64,000 nt of DNA, taken from NCBI GenBank assembly GCA_001305055.1, contig BBZX01000007.1, positions 1-64,000 of the forward strand, in the 5' to 3' direction. Source of the stretch: Clostridia bacterium UC5.1-1C12. Its GTDB lineage: Bacteria; Bacillota_I; Bacilli_A; Erysipelotrichales; Erysipelotrichaceae. The first letter of the stretch is position 1, and each line of letters opens with the position of its first letter. Made by a program: the position numbers and the translations under genes. Shown here piece after piece: positions 47,228-58,387 of the stretch. The notes below the pieces were generated by a model that was not told the DNA's origin, did not search any database, and worked only from the letters and a program-made list of their open reading frames with translations.

Positions 47228-48042
47228 TTACTGCACCTTGACCTTAAAACGCTGAAGTAATTCATGTTCCGATAATATAATAAAGGGATGATCGCTGAGT
47301 TCCATGGATCTCTGATAAGGCTTCTCCATACCACCCAATACAAGGATATCTGTATCCGTACTCATTGTCTCATCAAGTACAGCATTGACCGCCGACAGCT
47401 GAAGCATTAGATTTTTGCTGTCAATCGCACTTAACGGACCGGCAATCACAATGTGACAATTGGCAAGTGTATCAAAATTCTTACAGCTCTGCAGCAGACG
47501 CTTCCTCTCTTTCAATTCATTCAGTTTGCGAAGCTCATCATAGACACCTTTCGTTGACATACAATCGGCCAGCGCACGGTGGGCGCCGTTTGAAGTGACA
47601 CGGAAATATTGAACCAGATCCTGAAGTCGGTGATGAGGCAGCTGCGGCAGCAGATATCGGCTTAATTTTAATGTATCAACACTCGTATTATTCAACTCAA
47701 TAATGCCGAATTCACTGCATTTTTTCTGAGAAAGGATAAATCAAAATTAATATTATGACCTAAGATTTTATCATCCTCCACAAAATCCAAGAACTGCGGC
47801 AGTATCATTTCGATTGATTCACACATTTCTACCATTTCATCATCAATACCTGTTAGGTTGGTAATAAATCTTGAAATAGGCCGCAGCGGATTGATCAATT
47901 CACTGAAAGTATTGACAATCTCATGATTTTTTATTTTAATAGCCGCGATTTCAATAATTGCATCATTGGCCGCATTTAAACCTGTTGTCTCAATATCGAC
48001 AACCGTATAATCAGATGGAAACTCTAAAATTGATTTGCGCAT
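47228..48042 (-). CDS. DEDDh 3'-5' exonuclease with BRCT-like C-terminus, one frameshift
   Basis: A protein of about 271 residues. The exonuclease motifs are VVDIETTGLN (Exo I), LGHNINFDLSFL (Exo II) and GAHRALADC (Exo IIIe). The C-terminal part, ANCHIVIAGPLSA to TDILVLGG, resembles a BRCT domain. It belongs to the DnaQ/PolC-epsilon-like stand-alone family. One A is missing near 47730 (RKKCSEFGIIELNN). The start at 48042 follows GGTGGTGG. Confidence 0.87.
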
Positions 48043-48123
48043 GCCTACCACCACCTTTTCTGCTGTTTATCATTATACTATAAGTACACATAAATCTCAT
48101 CATAAAATCAAATTAAAATCATA

Positions 48124-48168
48124 TAAAAAATCGGGATATGTTCTCTGTTTCCAGATAATATCCCGATA
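48124..48168 (-). terminator. Terminator after tRNA-Lys
   Basis: A ten-base-pair stem (ATCGGGATAT / ATATCCCGAT) with an 18-base loop and T6 on the minus strand, about 10 bases past the tRNA. Confidence 0.8.
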
Positions 48169-48178
48169 TTTATTTAAT

Positions 48179-48254
48179 TGGTGACCTGTCAGGGAATCGA
48201 ACCCTGGACCCACTGATTAAGAGTCAGTTGCTCTGCCAGCTGAGCTAACAAGTC
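48179..48254 (-). tRNA. tRNA-Lys (anticodon CTT)
   Basis: A 76-base cloverleaf with encoded CCA. Acceptor GACTTGT pairs with ACAGGTC, the T arm holds GGTTCGATTC, and the anticodon loop CTCTTAA gives CTT, reading AAG. Confidence 0.95.
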
Positions 48255-48267
48255 ATCTTGCTTGATT

Positions 48268-48296
48268 ATGATACGATAAATAATAATATTTGTCAA
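48268..48296 (-). promoter_or_regulatory. Promoter of tRNA-Lys
   Basis: TTGACA (48291-48296) and TATCAT (48268-48273) on the minus strand, spacing 17, about 14 bases upstream of the tRNA 5' end. Confidence 0.75.
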
Positions 48297-48317
48297 CAGC
48301 ATTTTATAAAAAAGGAT

Positions 48318-48450
48318 TAATTTTCTTCTTTATCGACACCCACATTTTTGAAGACCTGATCAGTCTAATTCAGATAAATAGAAATAATCGGACAGATAAG
48401 CCAATGTCTTCATATTACATTGAGCAGAAATAGACAAGCAGTATTCCTAT
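48318..48450 (-). pseudogene. Short unidentified coding relic
   Basis: The minus strand reads MKTLAYLSDYFYLSELD to a stop, and after a one-base shift DQVFKNVGVDKEEN to a stop near 48318. The text looks protein-like, but no SD or promoter precedes it and an in-frame TAG lies just upstream. It lies between the tRNA-Lys promoter and the divergent fusion gene. I cannot name a family; it may be the tail of a lost gene or a very small frameshifted gene. Confidence 0.3.
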
Positions 48451-48487
48451 AAATCAGTTAAAATGTAAGGTATAGGAGGATTTTATT

Positions 48488-49510
48488 ATGGATTTAGAAA
48501 ATACGATACGAAACCGGCGCAGCATCCGCCGCTATTTATCTGATGATATTGATGCTGAAACTATCGACCGGCTGATTGAGTGCGGCAGACTTTGTCAGTC
48601 AGCGAAAAATCGACAGCCATGGAAAATCATGGTGCTAAAGGGTGAAACTAAAAATCAAATTGCGGAGATCATGCTGACCTGCTATAAACCATCATTGAAT
48701 GACCGGGGGAACAGCGCCGTTGCTTCAGCAGCTGTTATTAAAAATGCCCCGCTTTTATTTTTGATTTTTCAGGAAGTTGATGAAGCATGGCTGACCAGCG
48801 ATTTAGTATCAATCGGCGCAATGATCGAGCATATTTGTCTTGAGGCTGTCCATCTTGGTTTAGGTTCACTTTGGATCAGAGATACGGTATATACTGAAGC
48901 TAAAATAGCTCAGGCTGTCGGTTATCCAGATTTAAGACTGATATCAGCCATTGCTATCGGCAAACCGGCAGAAGCACCCGCACCACGGCCGCGCAAGACA
49001 ACAGCACAGATCCTTCTTGAAGAAAAAACCACATTCTTAACCACTCAGCGATGTCAGCTCGCTCATGTCATGCCAGCCGATTTTGAAAATTTAATACCGT
49101 TTTATACAGATTCCGCCCTTAGAACTTTTTTGGGCGGAAGTCTCAGCGTTAATCAGGCACAACCAAACATAAGAACCATAATTGCGGATACCCAGGGAAT
49201 TCATCTCACCGTAAAACTAAATGACAGCACTTTAATTGGTTTAATTGAAATTACACCTCACCATAATATGATTGATAAAGAGATTTCTTATATCTTTTTA
49301 AAAGAATATTGGGGTCAGGGCTACGCTTTTGAATGTCTGCAAGCTGTACTCGACTATTGCCGCACTCAATTAAAACTGACCCATATACTAATTGAAACAC
49401 AAAGTAAAAACACGGCTTCATGCAGATTGGCAGAAAAACTAAACGGTGAATTAAAGCAGAAGTTAATAAGGTTTAACGAAGAACAATGTATTTATGTTAT
49501 TAATCTGTAA
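48488..49510 (+). CDS. Nitroreductase-GNAT acetyltransferase fusion protein
   Basis: A 340-residue protein. Residues 1-180 form a nitroreductase (IRNRRSIRRY, SAKNRQPWKIMVL, VHLGLGSLWIRD, AIAIGKPAE), and residues 187-340 a RimJ/RimL-type GNAT domain with the acetyl-CoA loop YWGQGYAFECLQAV. The two are joined by a Pro/Lys-rich linker (APAPRPRKTT). It is one continuous frame in a region where most long genes are broken, so the fusion is not produced by an indel. It is monocistronic, with SD GGAGG. The substrate is unknown. Confidence 0.85.
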   Translation: MDLENTIRNRRSIRRYLSDDIDAETIDRLIECGRLCQSAKNRQPWKIMVLKGETKNQIAEIMLTCYKPSLNDRGNSAVASAAVIKNAPLLFLIFQEVDEAWLTSDLVSIGAMIEHICLEAVHLGLGSLWIRDTVYTEAKIAQAVGYPDLRLISAIAIGKPAEAPAPRPRKTTAQILLEEKTTFLTTQRCQLAHVMPADFENLIPFYTDSALRTFLGGSLSVNQAQPNIRTIIADTQGIHLTVKLNDSTLIGLIEITPHHNMIDKEISYIFLKEYWGQGYAFECLQAVLDYCRTQLKLTHILIETQSKNTASCRLAEKLNGELKQKLIRFNEEQCIYVINL

Positions 49511-49562
49511 GAATACAGCTTCCCTTTAATTGCTATTTTTATCCGCAAATTTTCAAAGTTTA

Positions 49563-49590
49563 TTGACAAAAATCAAAAATCAGATAAAAT
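49563..49590 (+). promoter_or_regulatory. Promoter of tRNA-Ser
   Basis: TTGACA (49563-49568) and TAAAAT (49585-49590) with spacing 16, about 8 bases before the tRNA. Confidence 0.75.
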
Positions 49591-49597
49591 AGAGAGC

Positions 49598-49685
49598 GGA
49601 GAGTTGGCCGAGCGGTTTAAGGCACCATCTTGGAAAGGTGGCGTAGTGCAAGCTACCGCGAGTTCGAATCTCGTGCTCTCCGCCA
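49598..49685 (+). tRNA. tRNA-Ser (anticodon GGA)
   Basis: An 88-base class II tRNA with a long variable arm (GCGTAGTGCAAGCTACC) and encoded CCA. The acceptor GGAGAGT pairs with GCTCTCC, the T arm has GTTCGAATC, and the anticodon loop TTGGAAA gives GGA, reading TCC/TCT. Confidence 0.95.
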
Positions 49686-49694
49686 GATAAAAAA

Positions 49695-49720
49695 TAAGCG
49701 CCTATTCACGGGCGTTTTAT
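49695..49720 (+). terminator. Terminator after tRNA-Ser
   Basis: The GCGCC / GGGCG stem with a seven-base loop and TTTTATT on the plus strand. Confidence 0.65.
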
Positions 49721-49796
49721 TATATAATTAAAATATTTGGCGTAAGCAATAATTTGATTCACAAATGTTAAAAAGTATATGTTCTGTACATATAAA

Positions 49797-49827
49797 TTAA
49801 GCGCCTGATGTTCAGGCGCTTTTCTTA
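49797..49827. terminator. Strong bidirectional terminator
   Basis: A perfect ten-base-pair stem (AAGCGCCTGA / TCAGGCGCTT) with a three-base loop and T runs on both sides. It can end the minus-strand beta-lactamase-like gene and back up the tRNA-Ser terminator. The stretch 49721-49796 shows nothing else. Confidence 0.8.
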
Positions 49828-49855
49828 TACAAACCAATTATTATAAAATGACCGA

Positions 49856-50947
49856 TTAAACATTTTCTCCATAATGAACAGCGGCATAGAGTTCCATCAT
49901 TCTTGCCAATTCTGCAATCACTTGTTTAGAATTAATGATATCTTTAGTGAATACACCTAATAAAATGGGTTCCTCTGTATACAAGATTCCCATATCATGT
50001 TCGACATTACCATACAAACCATATTTATGAGCAATTTCAATATCATCAATCAGCTGTTTAAAATAGGCATCGGGTTCTGCATCTTTCATATCCTGAATGA
50101 TTTTTGAATAATCATCTGCGTTTTGATAAAGCGAACGTATAACGTTCAGCATTAATTCCGCAGTAATCAAATTCTCTGAATAAAAAGCAGCGGGATAACG
50201 TTTAGGATAAAAAGCAGCATAATCCATGCGGAATAAATCTTTGGTAAATCGATTGTAATTTCTAAGCAGAATGTTGGTGGCTGTATTATCTGAATTCATG
50301 ATACTCTGCTGAAGCAGATAGTCCACACTGAGTGCTGAATTAACCGCGTTATCAAGAGCGGTTCGACCGCCGCCGGCTTCTATATCCTCTTCAATAAACT
50401 GCAGCATTGTCGTATAGCTGAGCTTGTCCGCATGAATCATATCGGTGTAAAGCATAGCCAACGGTACTTTGATTGTACTCGCCCCCGTAAACAGTTCACT
50501 GCCGTTATATAGATAGGCCGCACCGCTCACCGTATTCTGGTAGAAAAAACCAATAGTATTTCTATCCAGATCATGATGATTCAAATATTGTTCAACAAGC
50601 TCATCCGGGGTGCTTTCCTGCAGATCATACATCATAAATTCATCAGCCTTTATCAATTCATAGGTCTTGCACAGCGTACTGCTGTTTTGATATTCATCTT
50701 CAGCATCAACACAAATCTCGATATGGTTTTCATCGGCTGCTTCAGCCCTAGTTTCCACAGTAAAATTATTGATATCGGTCACAATAGCCAGCTTATTCAA
50801 GTCATATTGTCCTTCAACCAAATAGGGCTTTTCAACAAAAGTGATCACTGGCGCTGTCTGATCCATCGCAAAGATCTGAATCAGATTATTTTCACTGCTG
50901 CAGCCGGTCAGTAAAGCGATCATCAGCAGTAGTAAACCTTTTTTCAT
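49856..50947 (-). CDS. Class A beta-lactamase-related serine hydrolase, lipoprotein
   Basis: A 363-residue lipoprotein (lipobox LLTGC) has an Ig-like N-terminal region (VITFVEKPYLVEG) and a beta-lactamase/transpeptidase-fold domain. Active-site motifs are STIK, SDN in MNSDNTATN, and KYG in the KTG position. Proteins of this type in Firmicutes often act on peptidoglycan rather than drugs; resistance cannot be claimed. The start at 50947 follows GAAGGTGA. It is the last gene of rimO-udg-bla-like. Confidence 0.8.
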   Translation of the reverse strand: MKKGLLLLMIALLTGCSSENNLIQIFAMDQTAPVITFVEKPYLVEGQYDLNKLAIVTDINNFTVETRAEAADENHIEICVDAEDEYQNSSTLCKTYELIKADEFMMYDLQESTPDELVEQYLNHHDLDRNTIGFFYQNTVSGAAYLYNGSELFTGASTIKVPLAMLYTDMIHADKLSYTTMLQFIEEDIEAGGGRTALDNAVNSALSVDYLLQQSIMNSDNTATNILLRNYNRFTKDLFRMDYAAFYPKRYPAAFYSENLITAELMLNVIRSLYQNADDYSKIIQDMKDAEPDAYFKQLIDDIEIAHKYGLYGNVEHDMGILYTEEPILLGVFTKDIINSKQVIAELARMMELYAAVHYGENV

Positions 50948-50964
50948 TTTATCACCTTCAAACG

Positions 50965-51440
50965 TTAAGTGTTCAAAGCCTTTAACCAAACCTCAAACAG
51001 CTCACGCTCTTTAATTGTGCGGTTCGCATTGCTGGTTGACGGCAGATATACGATTTCACAATCAACCTGAGCTTTAAAATGGCGGTCAAAGAGCTCGGCG
51101 GCTTTTTTTCCATTACAGATTATTTTATTGATACCTGAAGCTTTTTCCAAAAGACCTAAAATATCACTGCAGACGGGATTTTTAATCTTGCTGTCAAGGC
51201 TTCCCTCGCGTTCACAGCCCTGTATGACATCCCACAAAGCAAAATCATAATCAAGGATCATTTGCTTTTTCGCCTCATAATCAGGAAACTGACGGCCACT
51301 GTAAACACTCATTATTTTCCAGAAACGATTCAGATGAAAACCATAGTATTCCTGCTTCTCTAAGGATACCACAGATGCATAGAGCCTAGTATCAATGTTT
51401 TAGAATGGCCGCTGTAAATGGGTTCAAAGCCTTTAAGCAT
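50965..51440 (-). CDS. DNA-deoxyinosine glycosylase (UDG superfamily), one frameshift
   Basis: A protein of about 158 residues removes deaminated bases, probably hypoxanthine. Motifs are LILGSMPSVVSLEKQEYYG (after restoring one C near 51378), HLNRFWKIM, FALWDVIQGCEREGSLDSKI and LPSTSNAN. This pattern is that of TIGR04274-type deoxyinosine glycosylases. The start ATG at 51440 lies inside the rimO stop region (ATGCTTAA), so the two are coupled. Confidence 0.82.
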
Positions 51441-52736
51441 AGACTTCTTCACCAATTAAATCATGGACGCGTGCTTCCGTGATTTTAACCTGCACAAAGC
51501 TGCCAAATTCAATCATGCGATCTGCTTTAAAAATAATCCAGCCATCGATTTCATCAGGCGCACTATTCCTTCCCCGGCCGCGGTAATTACCTACCAAGCA
51601 TCCTGTGCTTCAACAAGTACCTCCATCACTTCACCGATATGCTGCTGATTATTAGCTAAAGAGATCGCCTCTTGAGTTTCCATCAGGACTGCAAGGCGGG
51701 CTTCTTTGATTTCCTCATCTACTGTTTCATTCATACCATAAGCAACAGTATCCTCTTCTGGTGAATAGGTAAAAGCCCCCATTCGATCCCAGCGTACCGC
51801 TTTGGTAAATGCCATCAAATCATTAAATTCAGTTTCACCCTCGTGAGGAAAACCTACGATATTAGTTGTCCTTAATGTTGGGTTTGGGAAAAGCTCACGA
51901 ATACGTTCTACCAGTTTTAAGGCATCTTCTACACTGCCCCGGCGATTCATCAGCTTCAGCATTTTATCATTGCCGTGCTGCATCGGGATATCAAAATAAG
52001 GCAAAACCTTAGGCAGCTTCGTCATGCCAACCAGCAATTCATCGGTTATTTCATCCGGATACATATATAAAATGCGAATCCAATGAAAACCTTCAATTTC
52101 ATGAAGCTGCTGAAGCAAAGTCAAAAGACTTAATTTGCCATAACGATCCAACCCATATTTAGTTGTATCCTGAGCGATCAGCACCAGTTCTTTTACTCCG
52201 TTTGCTGCCAGCTGCTTCGCTTCTGCCACAATATCTTCCATCGCAAAGCTGACATTGCCGCCGCGAATCAGAGGAATAGCACAATAGGTACAATTATTAC
52301 TGCAGCCTTCAGCAATCTTCAGATAAGCTGTCCAAGGCTTGCTGGATACCAAACGCTCGCTTTTCCCATAAGAAACAAGCGGTTCAATTTCCAAGACTTC
52401 CGATAAGATCTCATTCAATTTCGGATATTCTGAAATTGATACGACACGATCGATTTCAGGAATCTCATCAATCAGATCTTGCTTATAGCGCTGAGCCAAA
52501 CAGCCAAGTACAATCAGTTTCTTACAAGTACCATTTTTATACTCTGCCATTTCCAAAATTGTATTAATGCCTTCCTCTTTTGCCGGATTAATAAATCCGC
52601 ATGTATTAATTAATATGGCTTCCGCTTCCTTAGGATCGGCAACAAATTCGTGACCGCCCTGTCTCAGCATCCCCATGATCCGTTCACTATCAACTAAATT
52701 CTTACTGCATCCAAGTGATATAAATCCGATTTTCAT
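51433..52736 (-). CDS. rimO: Ribosomal protein S12 methylthiotransferase RimO, one frameshift
   Basis: RimO is a radical SAM enzyme that adds a methylthio group to an Asp of ribosomal protein S12. The N-terminal UPF0004 domain has Cys in SLGCSKN, TCGF and LGCL. The radical SAM cluster is EGCSNNCTYC. The TRAM domain is split by a frameshift near 51590, after which NSAPDEIDG to GEEVYA completes it. The start MKIGFISLGC at 52736 follows GAGGTG. The corrected length of about 435 residues is normal. Confidence 0.92.
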
Positions 52737-52843
52737 GCTTTAACACCTCGCACTTTCCTTAACTTCTGTACTAATATATCATGAAACATTTTTAATTGAA
52801 AGAGAAAGGATATGTTTTTCCATGAAAGTCAGATTTTACCGGT

Positions 52844-55800
52844 TTATAGCGTTTTTTTAAGCATTTTAATCAACATAAACAAGAATGCGGATAAGCAAAG
52901 GACCAAGAAAGGCACATTGACAGACTTAGCGGATGCCATAATGCCAGTTTCCGGATAGTTTTTCATTGTTTCACCGGGCTGATTAATGAATGTCATCTCA
53001 AGATCATCATAAAGCTCCACTGTTATTAATGCATCATCAACAATGAAACCAGCTGGCGCTTTCGTTTCTTTAAGATAATAAGTTCCTGCTTTAATTCCCG
53101 AAAATTCAGCATAACCCAAATCATCAGTAACAGCCTTTTCATAAATTTCAAACTGCGCATCATAAAGGGTAAATTCCGCCCCTTTCAGCGGCATATCATG
53201 ATCATCAGTCTTGATCAGCTTCAATGTATGGCGCTTTAAGCGGTTGACCACTGCCTCTCCTTCGTTGATGACGATGACATCATTTCCTTTTTCACCAACT
53301 CGGAAATTAAAACTGCGCGTATCGATCAAATAGCCTTCAGCGGTCTTGCTTTCCTTAATTATATAACTTCCTGACGCTAAGTTTCCCTGCCAAATACCGG
53401 TGCCGCTGGGATCAGTAATAAAGGTATCAATCCGTTTCCCCCCAGTATCTAATATTTCAAATTCAGCAGATAATTCACGCTGAGGATGATTCAAATCAAG
53501 TTCAAATGCTTTGTATAAAATCAATTTTACTGCATGCTTCTCAGAGGATGAGGAAGGCGACCCAGGCAGTGATTCAGCCATATTTATCAGCGGCTGTGCA
53601 AATAAATTCAACAACCCTTCATCATCAATTTTAACTTCAAATTCATAAGTCCGATACTCCTTGATATAGCCAGCCGGTGCTGACAATTCTTTCAGATAAT
53701 ATTTACCCGGCGGCAGTTGCGATTCGATGCTTCCCTTACCGTTGCTGACCTTTATCCTTTCAATCAGCGTATGCTCAGGAATCTCTGTCACAAAATTCTT
53801 TCCCAGTATTTCTTCATGCGGCTGCAAGGTAAATTCATCATCAAGTCCGCCCTCATTATCATGAGGTAGATTGTTATTGGCAGCAAACAGAAGCTTGGCA
53901 GACTGCTTTCATCAAATTCATCCATGGTTTTAATTCGCTCTCATCATAAATAAACAATCGATTACGCAAATTGCCGCACTGGAAGCATCGGCTTCGATAA
54001 CCGCGAGATTAGGACTGTAATCAAAGCTGTTCAGATGAATGATCAGCGCTTCTGCCGCATTCTCTGAAGCTTTGAATTGGATACCTTTCAGATTCGGCTG
54101 ATCTGCAAAGGCATTTTCACCAAAATATTGATAGCTGTCAGGGATTGACAAGCTTTCAATGCTGGCATCACCAAGACTTAATATCCCATCAATGGCAACT
54201 CCGTCAATCGCTTCCGGTAACAGGATCGACGCTGCATCGCTGTCCACCCTGCTGATCACGTTTAATTTTCTGTCCATAAACGTCAGACCAGTCAGCTGAA
54301 TCAAAGCAGGATCAATGACTTCTTTAAAAATTAAGCTTTCAGCGGCTGGCTCATAGGCAAATTCATCAAGCACGTCATCGCTGGCATCATGCAGCCGTAA
54401 AGCAAAGCCAAGACAGCGGCCATCAAGCGGATCAAAAACAGCCTCCAAGCCAAAACCAATTTTCACTTGATCATATGCAGGTAGATCATATACCTCTAAT
54501 GTTTTCAATGGATTATCCGTAAACACATTCTCTGCTTCAAAGATAACGCTCATCGGCTGTAAAATCACCAATTCCAGCTGATTGTCTGCAAAGGCATGGC
54601 TGCCGATCATTTTCACATTCCCGGGAATTAAAACTGACTGTAAATCACAGCTGCGGAATGCATCGGCGGCAATTTGAACGACCGCCTGTGCGTTAATTTC
54701 ATTAGGAATTTCTATTTGCTTAGCATCACCGATATATGCTTCAATTGTAATTCCCTGCTCATTTTCTGTATAAACCAAATCATCAGCACTGATCGCAGCC
54801 ATATCATAAAGCGATGCTCTTTTAACCGGTTTACTTACCGTTAATGATTCACCGGCAAATAAACCAAATTCTACATCATTGGCGGGTATCAGCCTGATGA
54901 TGTTTGGAATAGTTTCTCAAAGCTGTATATTGCCCGCTGACGTTCATTTTCTATCGTGAAAATTGTGGGAAAACCCGTTTGAGATAATGATCGGCATCAA
55001 GGGTTACCTCATAGCATGCCTGATCTGTCAGATAACCTTCGGCACTTGCGGTTTCACAGACCTGATAAGTACCTAAGGGCAGGTCATGGTAGAAGCATTT
55101 CCATAAATATCACTTACAATGGTTTCAGCCCATTCCCCCTTTGCATAAACCAACTGGTTATTTACGATGACATCATCAGCCGCACTGATTTCAAATGCTG
55201 CCCCATAAGGAAGTCTGGCAGTCTCCCATACCGGTTTAAACTGCTGGTTTACATTTTGAAAGCCAATCAGCTGACTGCCGGTTTTTCAATCACGATTCTG
55301 CCCTTTTGAGGCTTATCTGCCATATCGATAAAAAGATGAATATTTTTAGGTACCGCTACCTGCACGATATTACCGGTTGAATCTAATACCGGCTGTCCGT
55401 TTTCATCAAGCTTAGGTACCATGATGTAGCCTGGATCATCAGCGTCAACGGCATGTTTCATACCCTCAACCACAAACGATAATGGCTGACTATGCATTTG
55501 ATAGCCCTGCGGCGATTTAATTTCGCACAGCATGTATTTACCAACCGCTAAAGGCTGCGGCAGCTGCAGAGAACCCTCAGACGTTTTATATTCAGTCAAT
55601 ATCTGCATGCCGGCAAGTGTCTGATAACGCTGATATATCCAATGTCCGCACGTCTCATCAAGCCATACTTGCTGATTGGAGCCAGAGAGCAGCTGATCCT
55701 TTCTTTTGATAAGTCCTATATGCCATTCCTGCTCTTCATCATCCCACCAAGAGCGAATCTGATCCTCACTGAATAGCTCATCATAATTCCACTGCCAAAT

Positions 55801-58369
55801 TTTAAATACCGTATCATCACTGACAATCAGACTGCCAGTCTCCGCGTCCCGTTTGCTTAAAGTAATTGTCTGCATCGACGGCTGGTTTTCTAAGAGCTGC
55901 CGCTTAGCTACTATGGCATACTTATTAATCGGATCTTCCGCCTGTTCCCCGCTGGCCTTCGCTACTTCAAACTGAAAGCTGATCGGTTTATAACCTTCCG
56001 GCGTATTCAATTCAATGACCGTATATTTTCCATAGGCAGAGGCAGCGGCTGTGTAATGGTTTCATCCTTCTGCATCGTGCCATGGGCAGCCGCATAGACG
56101 ATCGATTCCGGACGTAGTGTCGATGCCTCGCCATTCACATCACTCTTAATAACCATATAGATGTCACATAACGCCAATTCGTGATCCTTGGCAATCTTTG
56201 AAGCTGTCACTTTATTATTTTTATATGTGCCATCCAGCTGTTTCGCCATAAAGAAGGCATCATCAAGATCAGCCGTCAAATTATTGACTGTCTTACTGTT
56301 CAGATAAATACCAAAATAGATGTCAGCTGCCGGTTTTTAGCCGCCGGCATACCGGCACTCTCATTTCCCACTTCACCCTCATAAAACTTCGTAATCATCA
56401 AATGCCCTTTTTGGACAGAATTGCGGTAAATCAAAGACTGCTGCGGATCATCACTGCTGAGTTCATGAATATTGATAGCTTCAAACGGACTCGTATCACC
56501 AAAATCATTTTTATCATATGTATAAATCTGCAATGAGTGTTCCTGGCCGGAATAACGGATATCCACAGTGACACTCTGAGCTTCATCCGCATATTGATAA
56601 TACCAATAACCCTCAGGCAGGCTTATTTCCTTCAGCGTATAGCGCCCTAGTTCAAGCTCTGTGGACTCCGCAATCCCTGCGGCATCACAGCGGATTGTAT
56701 CAACAAGATCGCCGCGCTCATATAGAATTGTGCCATCCAGCAAAGTGATATTCATATCTGCCCTTAGCTCGAAAACCGCATTGACAAAACTTGCATCTCC
56801 CTGCGGCAGCAGCTTATCATTATGATTCAGATACAAATCATCAGCATCAGCTTTATGAAAAATCAGTTTAGCTTTCTGACGGGTATTGACCGCTGTTATT
56901 TTGCGTTGATCCGCATTGGCATCAATCGTGAAGCTTATTCTTTTGCCGTCATTGTAATAGCCGATATAACCGCCCACCTGACCGACTGCCTGTTTTTCGC
57001 TCAAATAAAACTTACCGCCGTTAAATCCCTCATAATCATCAGCAGGCGCATAATATTCATAACCGCCGTTCGCTAAATCACGATCATAGGATTGATCCAT
57101 TACCTGTTGTTCAAACAAATCGCCAATCAAACCTAAATCCAGTTGTCCCTGCTGATCCGTAACCATTTCAAGAAGCATTTCATTGGTTTTGAAAATTGTT
57201 TGCTGCTGATAAGTAACTCTTTCATCAGAACAGCTTGTCTCCCCCTCAGCATTTACACTGCAAGTCATTGTCCGCCGTTCAAAAGGCACCTTGATGCTCT
57301 GACTGCTGAAAAGCTGATAGATGCTGCCTGGCAGCGGCATTGCTTTATTTTCAGCATCCGCCTTGACAAATTCCGGATATGTAATCGGTGACTGCCAATC
57401 TGCCGCAGAACCCTCACTGCCAATTAAAAACTCGATTCTGCCGCTATTTTTTTGCTGACATAAGGCTGAACCAGCTTTTGACACGACTGGTCATTTTTAG
57501 GTTTTAATAAATATGCATGACCGATAATCTGCGGATCAACCTTTGTATACCCTAACGCCGTTGTTTCAAAGCTGCTCAGTGCCGTAAAGCGAATGCCGTT
57601 TTCCCAACCCTTTCAGTCTTAATACCGGCAGGTATTGTCGGCCAATCCGTATAATACTTTTCAAATACGCCGTTAAGATCATCCAATAAAATACTGTCAC
57701 CGGGTTTTAATGTAAATGAAGGCTTCGCACCCAACCGAAGATTAATTTTAATTGCATCCTCCCTGTCATCATCCACATAATTATCTGGATTCAGCTGAAT
57801 GCTCTTCACTTTCCACTGCGGTGTTTGCTGATGCGTATTAAGAGTTGCTTCAATTTCATCACGAATGATTTGATAGCTGTCAAAACCGCGGATCAGCTCA
57901 GCATGCCAGCCATATAATTCCCAAATCATAAGCTGGGTAACAGCAACATAATCCATGTAATTAGCGTCATGTGCATGCTGCTGATTGCCGTAATACCAGA
58001 TTAACCCCATCGCATCCGCAAGCTCGTTCTCATAAGGCTCGACCGAATAACTGTCAGCTGGCGCATCACCAACACTGCCGCACGCGCCGGTGGTTGGATC
58101 AATGCAGTATACACTGCCTTGAGCAGTGTTCAGATAAGCAATACCCCGTAAGTGATTGCCTCCCATATCAATGCGCTGTTCACCATTATCCAAAGTAAAC
58201 TCATACTGCATCTGTGCCTTTCCATAAATCGGCCCGCTTGGCACGTCCTCAACACCGAAAAGATTCTGATCAATGACACCAATGATACTGCCGTGATTCA
58301 TCGACTGAAGCGGCATCAACTGTGTCAAGCACATAAACATAACCATTAAAGCTTTAACTACTTTTTCAT
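52844..58369 (-). CDS. Giant thioester/SpaA/LRR surface adhesin, about twelve frameshifts
   Basis: With frames joined, one protein of about 1,840 residues results. It has a signal peptide (1-22) and a thioester domain (Cys 89 in VYCID, Gln 147 in VTQLMIWE). At least six SpaA/Cna-B modules follow, each ending like YTLKEISLPEGY, YMLCEIKSPQGY, YYLKELSAPAGY, YIIKESKTAEGY or YYLKETKAPAGF. A BspA-type leucine-rich region (about 54750-53960) sits inside one SpaA module. It ends with the sorting signal YPETG, a hydrophobic segment and KMLKK. Every junction reads through with one added base. It directly follows the sortase gene. It is probably cell-wall anchored and binds a host or food amine. Confidence 0.83.
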
Positions 58370-58387
58370 GATTCTCCCTCTCATTCC

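Noticed and set aside
49695..49827. Two similar GCGCC hairpins (and one at 6141) as a repeat family
   Set aside because: Each lies at a transcription end and works as a terminator; the shared bases are what any GC-rich terminator stem might show.
49856..50947. Antibiotic-resistance beta-lactamase
   Set aside because: The SxxK, SDN and K-x-G motifs are shared with cell-wall hydrolases, the protein has an Ig-like N-terminal region, and it sits in a DNA repair/rimO context, so resistance cannot be inferred.
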